Notes under the pieces: generated by a model
Told to the model about the DNA's origin: nothing
The model's database searches: none
Seen by the model: only the letters and a program-made list of their open reading frames with translations
From: Dryocola sp036489025
GTDB taxonomy: Bacteria; Pseudomonadota; Gammaproteobacteria; Enterobacterales; Enterobacteriaceae
Length of the DNA: 64,000 nt
Assembly (NCBI GenBank): GCA_036489025.1
Contig: DASXGN010000036.1
Span: forward strand, 68,450 to 132,449
Reading direction: 5' to 3'
Program-made: the position numbers and the translations under genes
Shown here: piece by piece, positions 56,128 to 64,000 of the stretch
Layout of the letters: each line of letters starts with the position of its first letter
How positions within the stretch are numbered: position 1 is the stretch's first letter

Positions 56128-57381
56128 CTCGAGCGCCAGCAGCTCGGAGATAGTCTGACGGCGGCGAATTAAACGCGCGCTGCCGTTATCAAACAGCACT
56201 TCAGGCAGCAGCGGGCGGCTATTGTAGTTGGACGACATAGAAGCGCCGTAAGCCCCCGTATCGTGCAGCACCAGATAATCCCCCACTTCCACCTGCGGCA
56301 GCGAGCGAGTTTCGACCTTGCCGCCTTCCTGCTGGGTAAAGACATCCCCCGACTCGCACAGCGGCCCGGCCACCACCGTTTCTACCGGCGGCCGCGCGGA
56401 TAAATCGCGCCCGTCTGCCGCCAGCGCGGAAATATGGTGATAGCTGCCGTACATGGAAGGGCGCATCAGGTCATTGAATCCGGCGTCAATCAGCACAAAG
56501 TGGCGCGAGCCCATATCCTTCACCGAGCGCACCTGCGCCACCAGCACGCCGGACTCAGCCACCAGGAAACGCCCCGGTTCAATTTCAAGCTTCACCGGGT
56601 GCCCGAGACGCCGGGCGATTTTATCACGCGCCGCGCTCCACAGCCCAAAGTAGTGGCTGGTATCGATAGTTTCTTCCCCTTCGCGATAGGGAATAGATAA
56701 GCCACCGCCCGCGGAGATAGCCTCCAGATCCTGGCCAAAATCAATCACCTGCTGCACCATCGCGCCGCAAACTCGTTCCAGATGTCCGTAGTCCACGCCG
56801 GAACCGATATGCATGTGAATGCCGACCAGATGCAGGTTGTAACGCTGAAGCATTTCCAGCGCCTGCGGCATATCCGCATGCCAGATGCCGTGCTTGCTGT
56901 TTTCGCCGCCGGTGTTAGTTTTCTGGCTGTGTCCGTGGCCAAAACCTGGGTTAACCCGCAGCCAGACCCGGTGCCCAGGAGAGACCTCTCCCAGCTGTTG
57001 CAGCATATCTACCGAACCGGCGTTAACCGGAATCTTGTGCCCGGCCACCAGCGCCAGCGTGGAAGCGTCAATCATATCCGCGGTGAAAACGATGTCGTCC
57101 TGGTTTTCCTGCGGGTTGTATCCCGCCGCCAGCGCACGCTCAATTTCACCCTGCGAAACCGAATCCACCTTCACGCCCTGTTCGCGCATCAGACGCAAAA
57201 TATGAATATTTGAGCAGGCCTTTTGCGCAAAGCGAATCACATCAAACTGGCGCAGCTGGGCAATTTGCTGGCGAATGATTTCCGCGTCGTACACCCATAC
57301 CGGGCAGCCAAATTCAGCGGGCAGGGCTAGCAGGTTTGCGGCGTTCAGCGCGGTATCGGTGTTATTTAACGGGCGTGGCAT
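56119..57381 (-). CDS. lysA: Diaminopimelate decarboxylase LysA
   Basis: 420 residues, E. coli length. PLP fold-type III enzyme that makes L-lysine from meso-diaminopimelate. PLP lysine in RFAQKACSN near 54, GGGLSIPYREGEE near 220, EPGRFLVAESG near 268 and the cysteine-containing GPLCESGD near 340. Its last codons overlap the converging LacI-type gene. Confidence 0.95.
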   Translation of the reverse strand: MPRPLNNTDTALNAANLLALPAEFGCPVWVYDAEIIRQQIAQLRQFDVIRFAQKACSNIHILRLMREQGVKVDSVSQGEIERALAAGYNPQENQDDIVFTADMIDASTLALVAGHKIPVNAGSVDMLQQLGEVSPGHRVWLRVNPGFGHGHSQKTNTGGENSKHGIWHADMPQALEMLQRYNLHLVGIHMHIGSGVDYGHLERVCGAMVQQVIDFGQDLEAISAGGGLSIPYREGEETIDTSHYFGLWSAARDKIARRLGHPVKLEIEPGRFLVAESGVLVAQVRSVKDMGSRHFVLIDAGFNDLMRPSMYGSYHHISALAADGRDLSARPPVETVVAGPLCESGDVFTQQEGGKVETRSLPQVEVGDYLVLHDTGAYGASMSSNYNSRPLLPEVLFDNGSARLIRRRQTISELLALELL

Positions 57382-57455
57382 GGCTTCGTGCTCCGGGAAT
57401 TCATCATTTCCCTCATTTAGCCACAGCGTGAAGTGAAGAAAAAATATCGATTTCT

Positions 57456-57471
57456 CGTGAGTCTATTCACG
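57456..57471. promoter_or_regulatory. Inverted repeat between lysA and lysR
   Basis: CGTGA-N6-TCACG is a perfect 16-base palindrome in the divergent intergenic region, about 75 bases upstream of lysA and 47 upstream of lysR. It is a candidate LysR operator; it does not fit a CRP consensus fully. Confidence 0.45.
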
Positions 57472-57517
57472 TATGATATGGAAAAACGATCCTCAACCAC
57501 TTTCAGAAGGCAGACCG

Positions 57518-58441
57518 ATGCCGACCATAACCCTGCGCCATATCGAAATATTCCACGCGGTAATGACGGCCGGGAACCTCACCGAGGCGGCGGGATTACT
57601 GCACACCTCCCAGCCGACGGTCAGCCGCGAGCTGGCCCGCTTTGAGAAGCTGATTGGCCTGCAGCTGTTTGAGCGCAGCCGGGGGCGGCTGCATCCTACG
57701 GTTCAGGGCCTGCGCCTGTTCGAAGAGGTACAGCGTTCGTGGTACGGGCTGGACAGAATCGTCAGCGCCGCCGAAAGCCTGCGCGAATTCCGCCAGGGCG
57801 AGCTGTCCATCGCCTGCCTGCCGGTTTTCTCCCAGTCGTTCCTGCCGCTGCTGGTGCAGCCTTTCCTGGCGCGCTTCCCGGAGCTCAGTCTGAACATCGT
57901 GCCCCAGGAATCGCCGCTGCTCGAAGAATGGCTCTCCGCGCAGAGGCACGACCTGGGGCTGACGGAAAACATCGCCACGCCCGCCGGCACGGAACGTCAG
58001 ACGCTGCTGACCTTAAATGAAGTTTGCGTGCTGCCCGCCGGGCATCGGCTGGCGCGTAAATCAGAGCTCACGCCGCAGGATTTTGCCGGGGAAAACTACA
58101 TTAGCCTGTCGCGCTCCGACAGCTACAGGCAGCTGCTGGACTCGCTGTTTCAGGAGCACGATGTGAAACGCAGAATGGTCGTAGAAACGCACAGCGCCGC
58201 TTCGGTGTGCGCGATGGTGCGGGCGGGCGCGGGCGTGTCGGTGGTTAACCCGCTGACCGCGCTGGATTACGCCTCAAGCGGCGTGGTCGCCCGGCGTTTC
58301 AGCGTGGCGGTGCCTTTTACCGTGAGCCTGATTCGCCCCCTGCACCGCCCGGCCTCCGCGCTGGTCAGCGCCTTTAGCGAGCATATGCACGACTGCATGC
58401 ACATTTATACTGACCCGCTAAACGCGCTGCTGGACGGCTAA
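57518..58441 (+). CDS. lysR: LysR, activator of lysA
   Basis: 307 residues (E. coli 311). Founding member of the LysR family: HTH NLTEAAGLLHTSQPTVSREL near 20-40 and an effector domain nearly identical to E. coli (SLREFRQGELSIACLPVFSQ). It activates lysA when diaminopimelate is present. The start at 57518 (MPTITLRHIEIF) has AGAAGG upstream. Only the C-terminal 20 residues differ from E. coli. Confidence 0.94.
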   Translation: MPTITLRHIEIFHAVMTAGNLTEAAGLLHTSQPTVSRELARFEKLIGLQLFERSRGRLHPTVQGLRLFEEVQRSWYGLDRIVSAAESLREFRQGELSIACLPVFSQSFLPLLVQPFLARFPELSLNIVPQESPLLEEWLSAQRHDLGLTENIATPAGTERQTLLTLNEVCVLPAGHRLARKSELTPQDFAGENYISLSRSDSYRQLLDSLFQEHDVKRRMVVETHSAASVCAMVRAGAGVSVVNPLTALDYASSGVVARRFSVAVPFTVSLIRPLHRPASALVSAFSEHMHDCMHIYTDPLNALLDG

Positions 58442-58442
58442 T

Positions 58443-59609
58443 CTACGGCTCGGTGACCGGCTGATGATGGCCGGTGCCGCTGCTGAAGTTAATCAGGCAG
58501 ATTATCAACCCGATGGCCGCCAGCCCCGCTGCCGCAACCGGCACCGCCGTTAAGCCGTAGCCTTTATCGATAACCGTGCCGCCGACCCAGGCGCCCAGCG
58601 CGTTGCCAACGTTAAAGGCGGCAATGTTCAGCGTTGAGACCAGGTTTGGCGCGTCTTTGCCGTGCAGCACCACGTTGATTTGCAGCGCCGGCACGGTGGC
58701 AAATGCCGCCATGGCCCAGAGGAATAACGTAATTTCCGCCAGCCACATAGCGTGGCTCGTCCAGCGGAACAGCAGCGAGAAGATGGCGATAAAGGTAAAG
58801 CTGAGGATCAGGCTCACCGATACGCGCCAGTCGGCCAGGCGACCGCCGAGAATATTCCCAACCGTCAGCCCCGCGCCGATTAAGAATAGCGTCCAGCTCA
58901 CGCCCTGATGGGTGATACCGGTAACCTGGAGCAGCATCGGAGCCACATAGCTGAACAGCGCAAACATCGCGGCGGCGAAGAACACCGTCATCGCCAGCGA
59001 AAGCCACAGTTTGCCGTTGCCCAGCGCGCTTATCTCACGTTTCAGATCCGTCGGCGCGTCGTCCTTTTGTGAAGGCAGGCTGACGATAAGCGCGATAAAC
59101 GCCACCACGCCAATCACCGCCACGCCCCAGAAGGTCGAGCGCCAGCCGTAGAGCTGCCCGAACCAGGTGCCAATTGGCACGCCGAGCACGTTGGCAAGCG
59201 TCAGGCCGGTAAACATCAGCGCCACGGCGGAAGCCTTGCGATTGGGCGCTACCAGGCTCGCCGCAACCACCGCGCCAATGCCGAAGAAGGCACCGTGGCA
59301 CAGCGCGGTAATCACCCGAGCCAGCATCAGGAAGTGATAGGACAGCGCGACGGCGCACAGCAGATTGCCGACGATAAAAATGACCATCAGCAGAACCAGC
59401 GAAAGCTTGCGCGGCAGACGAGCGGTCAGCAGAGCCATGATCGGCGCACCAATCGCCACGCCAAGCGCGTAGCCGCTAATCAGCCAGCCGGCGGCAGGAA
59501 TCGAAATATGCAGATCCCCGGCGACGTCGGGCAGCAGGCCCATGATGACAAACTCCGTCGTGCCGATGGCAAACGCACTCATCGCCAGCGCCAGTAAGGA
59601 AACAGGCAT
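58443..59609 (-). CDS. DHA1-type MFS transporter, YdhP/AraJ-like
   Basis: 388 residues with 12 predicted helices. The N-terminal motif AFAIGTTEFVIMGLLPDVAGDL, the loop ARLPRKLSLV and ALCHGAFFGIGAVVAASLVAP place it in the drug:H+ antiporter-1 family near YdhP and AraJ. The substrate is unknown. Converges on lysR with one base between stops. In E. coli araE lies in this neighbourhood, but this protein is not AraE. Confidence 0.85.
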   Translation of the reverse strand: MPVSLLALAMSAFAIGTTEFVIMGLLPDVAGDLHISIPAAGWLISGYALGVAIGAPIMALLTARLPRKLSLVLLMVIFIVGNLLCAVALSYHFLMLARVITALCHGAFFGIGAVVAASLVAPNRKASAVALMFTGLTLANVLGVPIGTWFGQLYGWRSTFWGVAVIGVVAFIALIVSLPSQKDDAPTDLKREISALGNGKLWLSLAMTVFFAAAMFALFSYVAPMLLQVTGITHQGVSWTLFLIGAGLTVGNILGGRLADWRVSVSLILSFTFIAIFSLLFRWTSHAMWLAEITLFLWAMAAFATVPALQINVVLHGKDAPNLVSTLNIAAFNVGNALGAWVGGTVIDKGYGLTAVPVAAAGLAAIGLIICLINFSSGTGHHQPVTEP

Positions 59610-59813
59610 GGAATCACTCCCGGTTGCAGAAAGAAGAAATGGCGGGAGAGCGTGAGCTCAGCCGCCAGATTCGTGGGAATAGCAGAGGTGCAGCTTTAGG
59701 ATTGTTGTGCGCTGCTTCACAAATTTATAACACATATTCAGCCGGGGATGACCCGGTCGGCGGTGAGGGTACTGATTCCTGCCGCTTAATTACCTGAAAA
59801 AATGAGAAAAAAA

Positions 59814-60512
59814 TTATTCATTCGCCAGCATGAAGGTGACGGCATCCGCCGCATGGATAGCCGCGGTATCAAACACCGGCAGCGGGCAGTCGGCCTGTTG
59901 CAGCAGCAGGCCAATTTCGGTGCAGCCAAAAATCACCCCCTGTGCGCCCTGCTCCGCCAGCGTCTCAATGACCTGCTGATAATAACGTTTAGATTCAGGG
60001 GTAATTTTACCGAGGCAAAGCTCATCGAAAATGATCTGGTTAATCTTTTGCCGCTGCGGCTCGTCGGGGATGAGCGAAGTAACGCCGAATTCGTCGCTCA
60101 GGCGACCACGATAAAAATCCTGCTCCATCGTATAGCGCGTGCCGAGCAGAGCTACGCGGTTTACGCCCTGCGCGGCAATGGCGCGGCCCGTGGCGTCGGC
60201 AATATGTAAAAACGGCAGGTCGCAGCGCGACTCAATATGCCGCGCGACCTTGTGCATCGTGTTGGTACACAGCACAATCCCCTCCGCCCCCGCTTTTTGC
60301 AGGCCCAGCGCCGCCTCGGCCAGCATTTCGCCGGCCTTATCCCACTCGCCGCTCGCCTGGCAGGCTTCAATTTCGTGGAAGTCGACGCTGTGCAGGAGAA
60401 TCTTCGCTGAGTGCAGGCCGCCGAGCCGCGTTTTTACCCCTTCGTTAATCAACCGGTAATACGGGATCGTCGATTCCCAGCTCATGCCGCCCAACAGGCC
60501 TATCGTCTTCAT
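59814..60512 (-). CDS. ygeA: Broad-spectrum amino acid racemase YgeA (RacX-type)
   Basis: 232 residues (E. coli 230), aspartate/glutamate racemase superfamily. Both catalytic cysteines are visible: LCTNTMHK near 83 and FGCTEIGLLL near 197. E. coli YgeA racemises homoserine and other amino acids. It is divergent from the cupin gene. Confidence 0.93.
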   Translation of the reverse strand: MKTIGLLGGMSWESTIPYYRLINEGVKTRLGGLHSAKILLHSVDFHEIEACQASGEWDKAGEMLAEAALGLQKAGAEGIVLCTNTMHKVARHIESRCDLPFLHIADATGRAIAAQGVNRVALLGTRYTMEQDFYRGRLSDEFGVTSLIPDEPQRQKINQIIFDELCLGKITPESKRYYQQVIETLAEQGAQGVIFGCTEIGLLLQQADCPLPVFDTAAIHAADAVTFMLANE

Positions 60513-60639
60513 TATTCTTCACCTTTTCGTTGCTTTAATTCTGGTTATAGCAGGGTCGCCCCCGGCAGGAAAGCGTGATCGCTACTGCAAATATTTTCTG
60601 TCGGCTATCGTGAAAACTTTTTTCCGCATACGATTATTA

Positions 60640-60660
60640 AAATGAAATAATGTTTCATAT
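60640..60660 (+). promoter_or_regulatory. KdgR-type box upstream of the kdgF-like gene
   Basis: AATGAAATAATGTTTCATAT is an almost perfect KdgR palindrome (TGAAA and TTTCA arms). It ends 16 bases before the cupin start codon, a position where bound repressor would block transcription. Confidence 0.75.
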
Positions 60661-60676
60661 AGATAAGGATTGGCCA

Positions 60677-61000
60677 ATGTTCACCTTGATGACAGACACA
60701 ACGCTGGAAGACCTGGGCGCGGGCGTGAGCCGCCGCATTCTGGCCCACGGGGGGAAAATGATGGCGGTGCAGGTTAATTTCGAAAAAGGAGCGGTGGGCC
60801 CCCTGCATAGCCACCCGCACGAGCAGCTAACCTACGTGCTCTCCGGCGAGTTCGAATTCACTATCGGGGAAGAAGTCCGCACCGTAAAAGCGGGCGATAC
60901 CCTGTATAAAGAGCCGCACGTGATGCACGGCTGCGTGTGCCGGGTCGCCGGTACCCTGCTGGACACCTTTACGCCAATCCGCGAAGACTTCCTCGGATAG
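60677..61000 (+). CDS. kdgF: KdgF-type cupin, unsaturated uronate linearisation enzyme
   Basis: 107 residues, single cupin domain. Metal ligands are likely H44, H46 and H48 in GPLHSHPHEQ with H84 in PHVMHGCV; the C-terminus LLDTFTPIREDF matches KdgF proteins. KdgF speeds conversion of 4,5-unsaturated uronates to the linear ketone used by KduI. The start at 60677 (MFTLMTDTTLEDLG) has AAGGA upstream; an earlier ATG at 60650 lies inside the KdgR-type palindrome and is unlikely. Identity is supported by that operator and by nearby kduD. Confidence 0.85.
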   Translation: MFTLMTDTTLEDLGAGVSRRILAHGGKMMAVQVNFEKGAVGPLHSHPHEQLTYVLSGEFEFTIGEEVRTVKAGDTLYKEPHVMHGCVCRVAGTLLDTFTPIREDFLG

Positions 61001-61009
61001 CCGATAGTA

Positions 61010-61034
61010 AAACGGCTCCTGCCAGGAGCCGTTT
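61010..61034. terminator. Bidirectional hairpin between kdgF and the wzz-type gene
   Basis: AAACGGCTCCT and AGGAGCCGTTT pair perfectly over 11 bp with a GCC loop, between converging genes. The T run is short. Confidence 0.65.
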
Positions 61035-61064
61035 AAGCAACTTATTAAAACTAATGAAAATTCG

Positions 61065-62201
61065 TTAAATAATCTTTTCGATATTTATCGGGCTGTCAGC
61101 CACCGTCCGATTGCCCAGGGCATGGCGCACCAGAACCGCGCCTGACGCAATAATGACCCCCACCAGCGTAGTCAGGAAAATAATCAGCGACTTACGCGGG
61201 CCATCTTTGCTCACCGGCAGAGAAGGCTGCATCTGGAATTTATAAGGTGCGAAATCAACCTCGCCGATGTTGATGGCGTTCAGCTGAGTAAGCAGATGCT
61301 CACGGTTTTGCATCGAAGCGTTCAGCTCCGCGACGTCTTTAATGGACTCTTCAATCTTCAGCTTTTCCGCCAGGCCGTCTGCGCCCAGGGCCACGGAATA
61401 ATCCGGGTCGTCTTTCACCGCCTGGCCATTGCTGTATACGGGTTTTTTGATCCCGGCGGCGTTGGCGACCTGCAGGGAATAGCCCAGGCGCTGCACGTTA
61501 ATATTGTGCTGATTCTCCAGCATCGTGCGGTCCAGAACCAGCTTGTCTTTTTCAAAGGCAATTTTCAGTTCAACCGCGTTCTTCAACTCCTGAATCACGT
61601 CTTTATTCACCTCGGCGGCGATGAACTTAACGTAGTTGGCCAGCACCTGCTGGGCATCTCCCGCATCCGGGGCGGTAAAGCTTAATGTCCACGAGTCATA
61701 AGGCGCGTTGTCAGATTTTTTTGGGTCGATGTTATTTTGCGATTTGAACTTCTCTGAAACGTTAATGATGGCGCGGTGCAGCTCGGATTTATCCACGTCT
61801 TTGTTGTCCAGCAGGGCCTGAACGTAAGGAGACTGTGAAAGGAATTTTTCACGCAGCGCCTGCGAATCAAACTTTTTCAGGAACATGTTGTAGACGGTGC
61901 CGGCATCAACCTTTGAACTCACGCCCAGCACGGTCATATTGATCATTGCACGACGCAGCTCAAGCATCTGCTCGCTTTCCGGAGCCGTAATCACCGCTTT
62001 ACTGGTCCACTTCTGCGGCAGCAGGAAGCTGGCGGCAATACCCGCCAGAGCAAAGGCAAACGTAATGGCAATAATTTGCTTTTTGGCCGCGAACAGCGTC
62101 GCCATGAGACTCAGGAGATCTATCTCCTCGCGAGAAGAAGGCAGCATCTGGTAAGAAGAGACGTTGTCGAGCTGATTGGGTTTCACTTCGATAGAAGACA
62201 T
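61065..62201 (-). CDS. fepE: LPS O-antigen length determinant, FepE/Wzz family
   Basis: 378 residues, close to E. coli FepE (377) in length and sequence: EIDLLSLMATLFAAKKQIIAI, FLLPQKWTSKAVITAPE, the nearly invariant IKKPVYSNGQAVKDDPDYS, and SLPVSKDGPRKSLI. Two membrane helices near 42-62 and 335-357 flank a large periplasmic coiled-coil domain, the polysaccharide co-polymerase plan. It would set very long O-antigen chain length. E. coli fepE is in the enterobactin cluster, so this copy is in an unusual place. Confidence 0.85.
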   Translation of the reverse strand: MSSIEVKPNQLDNVSSYQMLPSSREEIDLLSLMATLFAAKKQIIAITFAFALAGIAASFLLPQKWTSKAVITAPESEQMLELRRAMINMTVLGVSSKVDAGTVYNMFLKKFDSQALREKFLSQSPYVQALLDNKDVDKSELHRAIINVSEKFKSQNNIDPKKSDNAPYDSWTLSFTAPDAGDAQQVLANYVKFIAAEVNKDVIQELKNAVELKIAFEKDKLVLDRTMLENQHNINVQRLGYSLQVANAAGIKKPVYSNGQAVKDDPDYSVALGADGLAEKLKIEESIKDVAELNASMQNREHLLTQLNAINIGEVDFAPYKFQMQPSLPVSKDGPRKSLIIFLTTLVGVIIASGAVLVRHALGNRTVADSPINIEKII

Positions 62202-62676
62202 AACTGGCCGCTTTGGTTGTAGAAAACGTGAACTGCGCCGAACTGCGGAGACGAAAAAGCCGCTGCCGCAAAGCGCTCGCAGAATAGAGAAAAATTGGCT
62301 GTTTTTACACCGGAGAAATGCAGCACATCTTGTTCCTTGTGGAGATCACTATCGATTGCAACGCATTGTTGGATCGGGACTTTTTCTAAACATAACCACA
62401 ACTGCCAGCGTGATTGCCCATGTCTAAAATTGATTAAAAAAGTACCGTTTATTGCGTTCCATTATTCCTAAGATTAATCTCAAAAACAACTACCATCTCT
62501 TGCAGTTTTACAAATGAACCCATTTTAAGAAATAGCTCGCCGCCGCTACGAACCCCCTGCCGTATTAAAGCATCGAAACGCCGCTTTACGTCCGATCGGA
62601 ATTGGCGACTAAGAGCTTCATCCGATGCGAACATCGCCATTTTCACTCGCGCCTTCTCATTCAGGATGGGTCACAG
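62202..62676 (-). promoter_or_regulatory. Long AT-rich region upstream of the wzz-type gene, with an RcsAB-like box
   Basis: 475 bases with no firm gene. TAAGATTAATCTCA at 62469-62482 fits the RcsAB box pattern and would be about 270 bases before the fepE-type start. A 65-codon frame on the minus strand (62646 down to 62449, GTG start with AGAAGG upstream) is possible but unproven. Base composition is visibly more AT-rich than the surroundings. Confidence 0.35.
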
Positions 62677-62680
62677 GCAT

Positions 62681-62712
62681 AAAAAAAGCCCCCTGAAATC
62701 AGGAGGCTTTTC
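62681..62712 (-). terminator. Terminator after kduD
   Basis: On the minus strand AAAGCCTCCTGA pairs with TCAGGGGGCTTT (one mismatch) around TT, followed by a run of seven T. Confidence 0.85.
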
Positions 62713-62726
62713 CCGGCAGGCGGCAA

Positions 62727-63488
62727 TTAACGAGCCAGCCAGCCGCCGTCTACCGCCACGGTGTAGCCGTTAATGTAGTCGGATGCTTTGGAAGCCAGGA
62801 ATACCACCGGCCCCTTGACGTCGTCCGGCAAACCCCAGCGTCCGGCCGGAATACGGTCCAGAATCTCGCAGCTGCGCTGTTCGTCGGCGCGCAGCTGCTG
62901 AGTATTGTTGGTGGCCATATAGCCCGGCGCGATAGCGTTCACATTGATGCCATGTTTGGCCCACTCGTTGGCCAGCAGGCGGGTTACGCCCATCACCGCG
63001 CTTTTTGAAGCGGTGTACGAAGGCACGCGAATACCGCCCTGGAAGGAAAGCATGGAGGCGATGTTGATAATCTTGCCGCCGTTGCCCTGGGCAATAAAGT
63101 GCTTCGCCGCCGCCTGAGACATAAAGAACACGCTCTTAATGTTCAGGTTCATCACGTCGTCCCAGTTCTGCTCGCTGAACTCGATGGCGTCTTCGCGGCG
63201 AATCAGGCCCGCGTTGTTCACCAGAATATCGATATGGCCAAACTCGGCCACCGCGCGGTCCAGCAGCGCCGGAATGCCGTCAATCTTCCGCAGATCGGCG
63301 GTCAGGCTCAGGAAACGGCGGCCGAGGGCGGTCACGCGCTCGATGGTTTCGGCTGGCTCAACGATGTTGATACCGACGATATCACAGCCCGCTTCAGCCA
63401 GGCCGAGCGCCATGCCCTGGCCCAGGCCAGTATCGCAGCCTGTCACAACCGCAACTTTACCCTGCAGGGAGAATGAATCCAGAATCAT
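62727..63488 (-). CDS. kduD: 2-dehydro-3-deoxy-D-gluconate 5-dehydrogenase KduD
   Basis: 253 residues, E. coli length. Short-chain dehydrogenase that reduces 2,5-diketo-3-deoxygluconate to 2-keto-3-deoxygluconate. NAD-binding TGCDTGLGQG at 17-26, NNAG at 91-94, catalytic S145, Y158 and K162. AGGAAA precedes the start. Two KdgR-type palindromes lie 130-180 bases upstream. kduI, adjacent in E. coli, is not here. Confidence 0.96.
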   Translation of the reverse strand: MILDSFSLQGKVAVVTGCDTGLGQGMALGLAEAGCDIVGINIVEPAETIERVTALGRRFLSLTADLRKIDGIPALLDRAVAEFGHIDILVNNAGLIRREDAIEFSEQNWDDVMNLNIKSVFFMSQAAAKHFIAQGNGGKIINIASMLSFQGGIRVPSYTASKSAVMGVTRLLANEWAKHGINVNAIAPGYMATNNTQQLRADEQRSCEILDRIPAGRWGLPDDVKGPVVFLASKASDYINGYTVAVDGGWLAR

Positions 63489-63621
63489 GGAGGTTTCCTT
63501 TTATTGGAGCCCGCGTCTGGCGAGCTTTTCTGGACAATATAGTTCACGCGATAAGCGGCCGACCAATGGACGAGCCTACGATGAAAACATTGTTCCGTAA
63601 TCTATGATGGCCATATTAATC

Positions 63622-63643
63622 TTGTTGAAACATCATTTCAATT
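63622..63643 (-). promoter_or_regulatory. First KdgR-type box upstream of kduD
   Basis: TTGAAACATCATTTCAAT is a palindrome with GAAA and TTTC arms, as in the other KdgR-type boxes of this window. Confidence 0.7.
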
Positions 63644-63645
63644 AT

Positions 63646-63667
63646 AATTAAAACGTTGTTTCAATTT
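63646..63667 (-). promoter_or_regulatory. Second KdgR-type box upstream of kduD
   Basis: ATTAAAACGTTGTTTCAATT follows the first box by two bases. Centre-to-centre spacing is about 24 bases, so two repressor dimers could bind nearly the same face. Confidence 0.65.
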
Positions 63668-63724
63668 ATGTGCTGGCCGCCCATTTTAATAAAAGGATCG
63701 CCAGGAAAAGTGTGACGCAGATAC

Positions 63725-63756
63725 AAAAAAGCCTTCGTTTCCGAAGGCTTTTCCAG
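63725..63756 (-). terminator. Terminator after yqeF
   Basis: On the minus strand AAAAGCCTTCGG and CGAAGGCTTTTTT form a stem with a T run, 22 bases after the yqeF stop. Confidence 0.85.
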
Positions 63757-63777
63757 GGAAAAATGATCGAAGAAAAG

Positions 63778-64000
63778 CTAATCGCGCTCGATGGCCAGCG
63801 CCACGCCCTGCCCGCCGCCGATGCACAGCGTAGCGAGACCTTTTTTGGCATCGCGCTTGACCATTTCATGCACCAGCGACACCAAAATGCGGCAGCCGGA
63901 AGCGCCGATCGGGTGGCCCAGCGCAATCGCTCCGCCGTTGACGTTCACCTTACGCTCGTCCCACTCCAGCATTTTGCCGACGGACAGCGCCTGCGCGGCG
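63778..64000 (-). CDS. yqeF: Acetyl-CoA acetyltransferase YqeF, C-terminal end only
   Basis: The last 74 residues of a thiolase whose start lies beyond the right edge. NVNGGAIALGHPIGASGCRI holds the catalytic histidine and LATLCIGGGQGVALAIERD the second catalytic cysteine. SLVHEMVKRDAKKGLATLC fits E. coli YqeF better than AtoB, and the position next to kduD agrees. The physiological substrate is unknown. Confidence 0.88.
   Translation of the reverse strand, partial: AAQALSVGKMLEWDERKVNVNGGAIALGHPIGASGCRILVSLVHEMVKRDAKKGLATLCIGGGQGVALAIERD

Overview
The window is a stretch of chromosome from a member of the Enterobacteriaceae. Nearly every gene has the length and order of the Escherichia coli K-12 region from gudD to yqeF (about 63 centisomes). 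This includes the small RNAs csrB, gcvB, omrA and omrB, and initiator tRNA genes beside mltA and amiC. It is not E. coli: the fucose operon is missing, araE is missing, kduI sits elsewhere, and several accessory genes have been added. I cannot name the genus from sequence alone. I see no insertion sequence, prophage, CRISPR array or toxin-antitoxin pair.

Layout. 1-3.7 kb: glucarate operon gudP-gudX-gudD on the minus strand, with gudD running off the left edge. 4-7.8 kb: yqcA, truC, yqcC, the CsrB RNA with a UvrY site, syd and queF. 7.9-12.4 kb: ppnN and the serine operon sdaC-sdaB. 12.5-14.7 kb: divergent kduI and kdgT around a KdgR/CRP-type regulatory region. 14.7-16.9 kb: an unassigned aminotransferase and an xni gene broken by an in-frame stop. 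17-22.7 kb: rlmM, ygdD, gcvA, gcvB, ygdI, csdA-csdE and tcdA. 22.8-27.2 kb: mltA, two initiator tRNAs, amiC and argA. 27.3-40.8 kb: recD, recB, ptrA, recC and four minor-pilin genes. 41-47.8 kb: thyA, lgt, ptsP, rppH, mutH and ygdQ. 47.9-54.4 kb: ygdR, tas, lplT-aas, omrA, omrB and galR. 54.4-58.4 kb: a GNAT gene and a LacI-type regulator inserted before the divergent lysA/lysR pair. 58.4-64 kb: a DHA1 transporter, ygeA, a KdgF-type cupin, a FepE/Wzz-type gene, kduD and the end of yqeF.

How the parts work together. Three separate loci, kduI/kdgT, the kdgF-like cupin and kduD, each carry KdgR-type palindromes. Together they supply the steps that turn unsaturated uronates from pectin-like polymers into 2-keto-3-deoxygluconate, plus its uptake. 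In E. coli K-12 kduI and kduD are adjacent. The rest is housekeeping: recombination and mismatch repair (RecBCD, MutH), lipoprotein maturation (Lgt), RNA 5'-end processing (RppH), iron-sulfur and tRNA modification (CsdA/CsdE/TcdA, QueF, TruC), lysine and arginine synthesis, and phospholipid recycling (LplT/Aas).

The observations I would follow first are the scattered KdgR regulon, the stop codon in xni, a cluster of DnaA boxes upstream of mutH, and the accessory genes at 54.4-62.7 kb. I did not find a clearly novel multi-gene system. Start codons were chosen by alignment from memory to E. coli proteins together with visible ribosome-binding sites. No database search was run.
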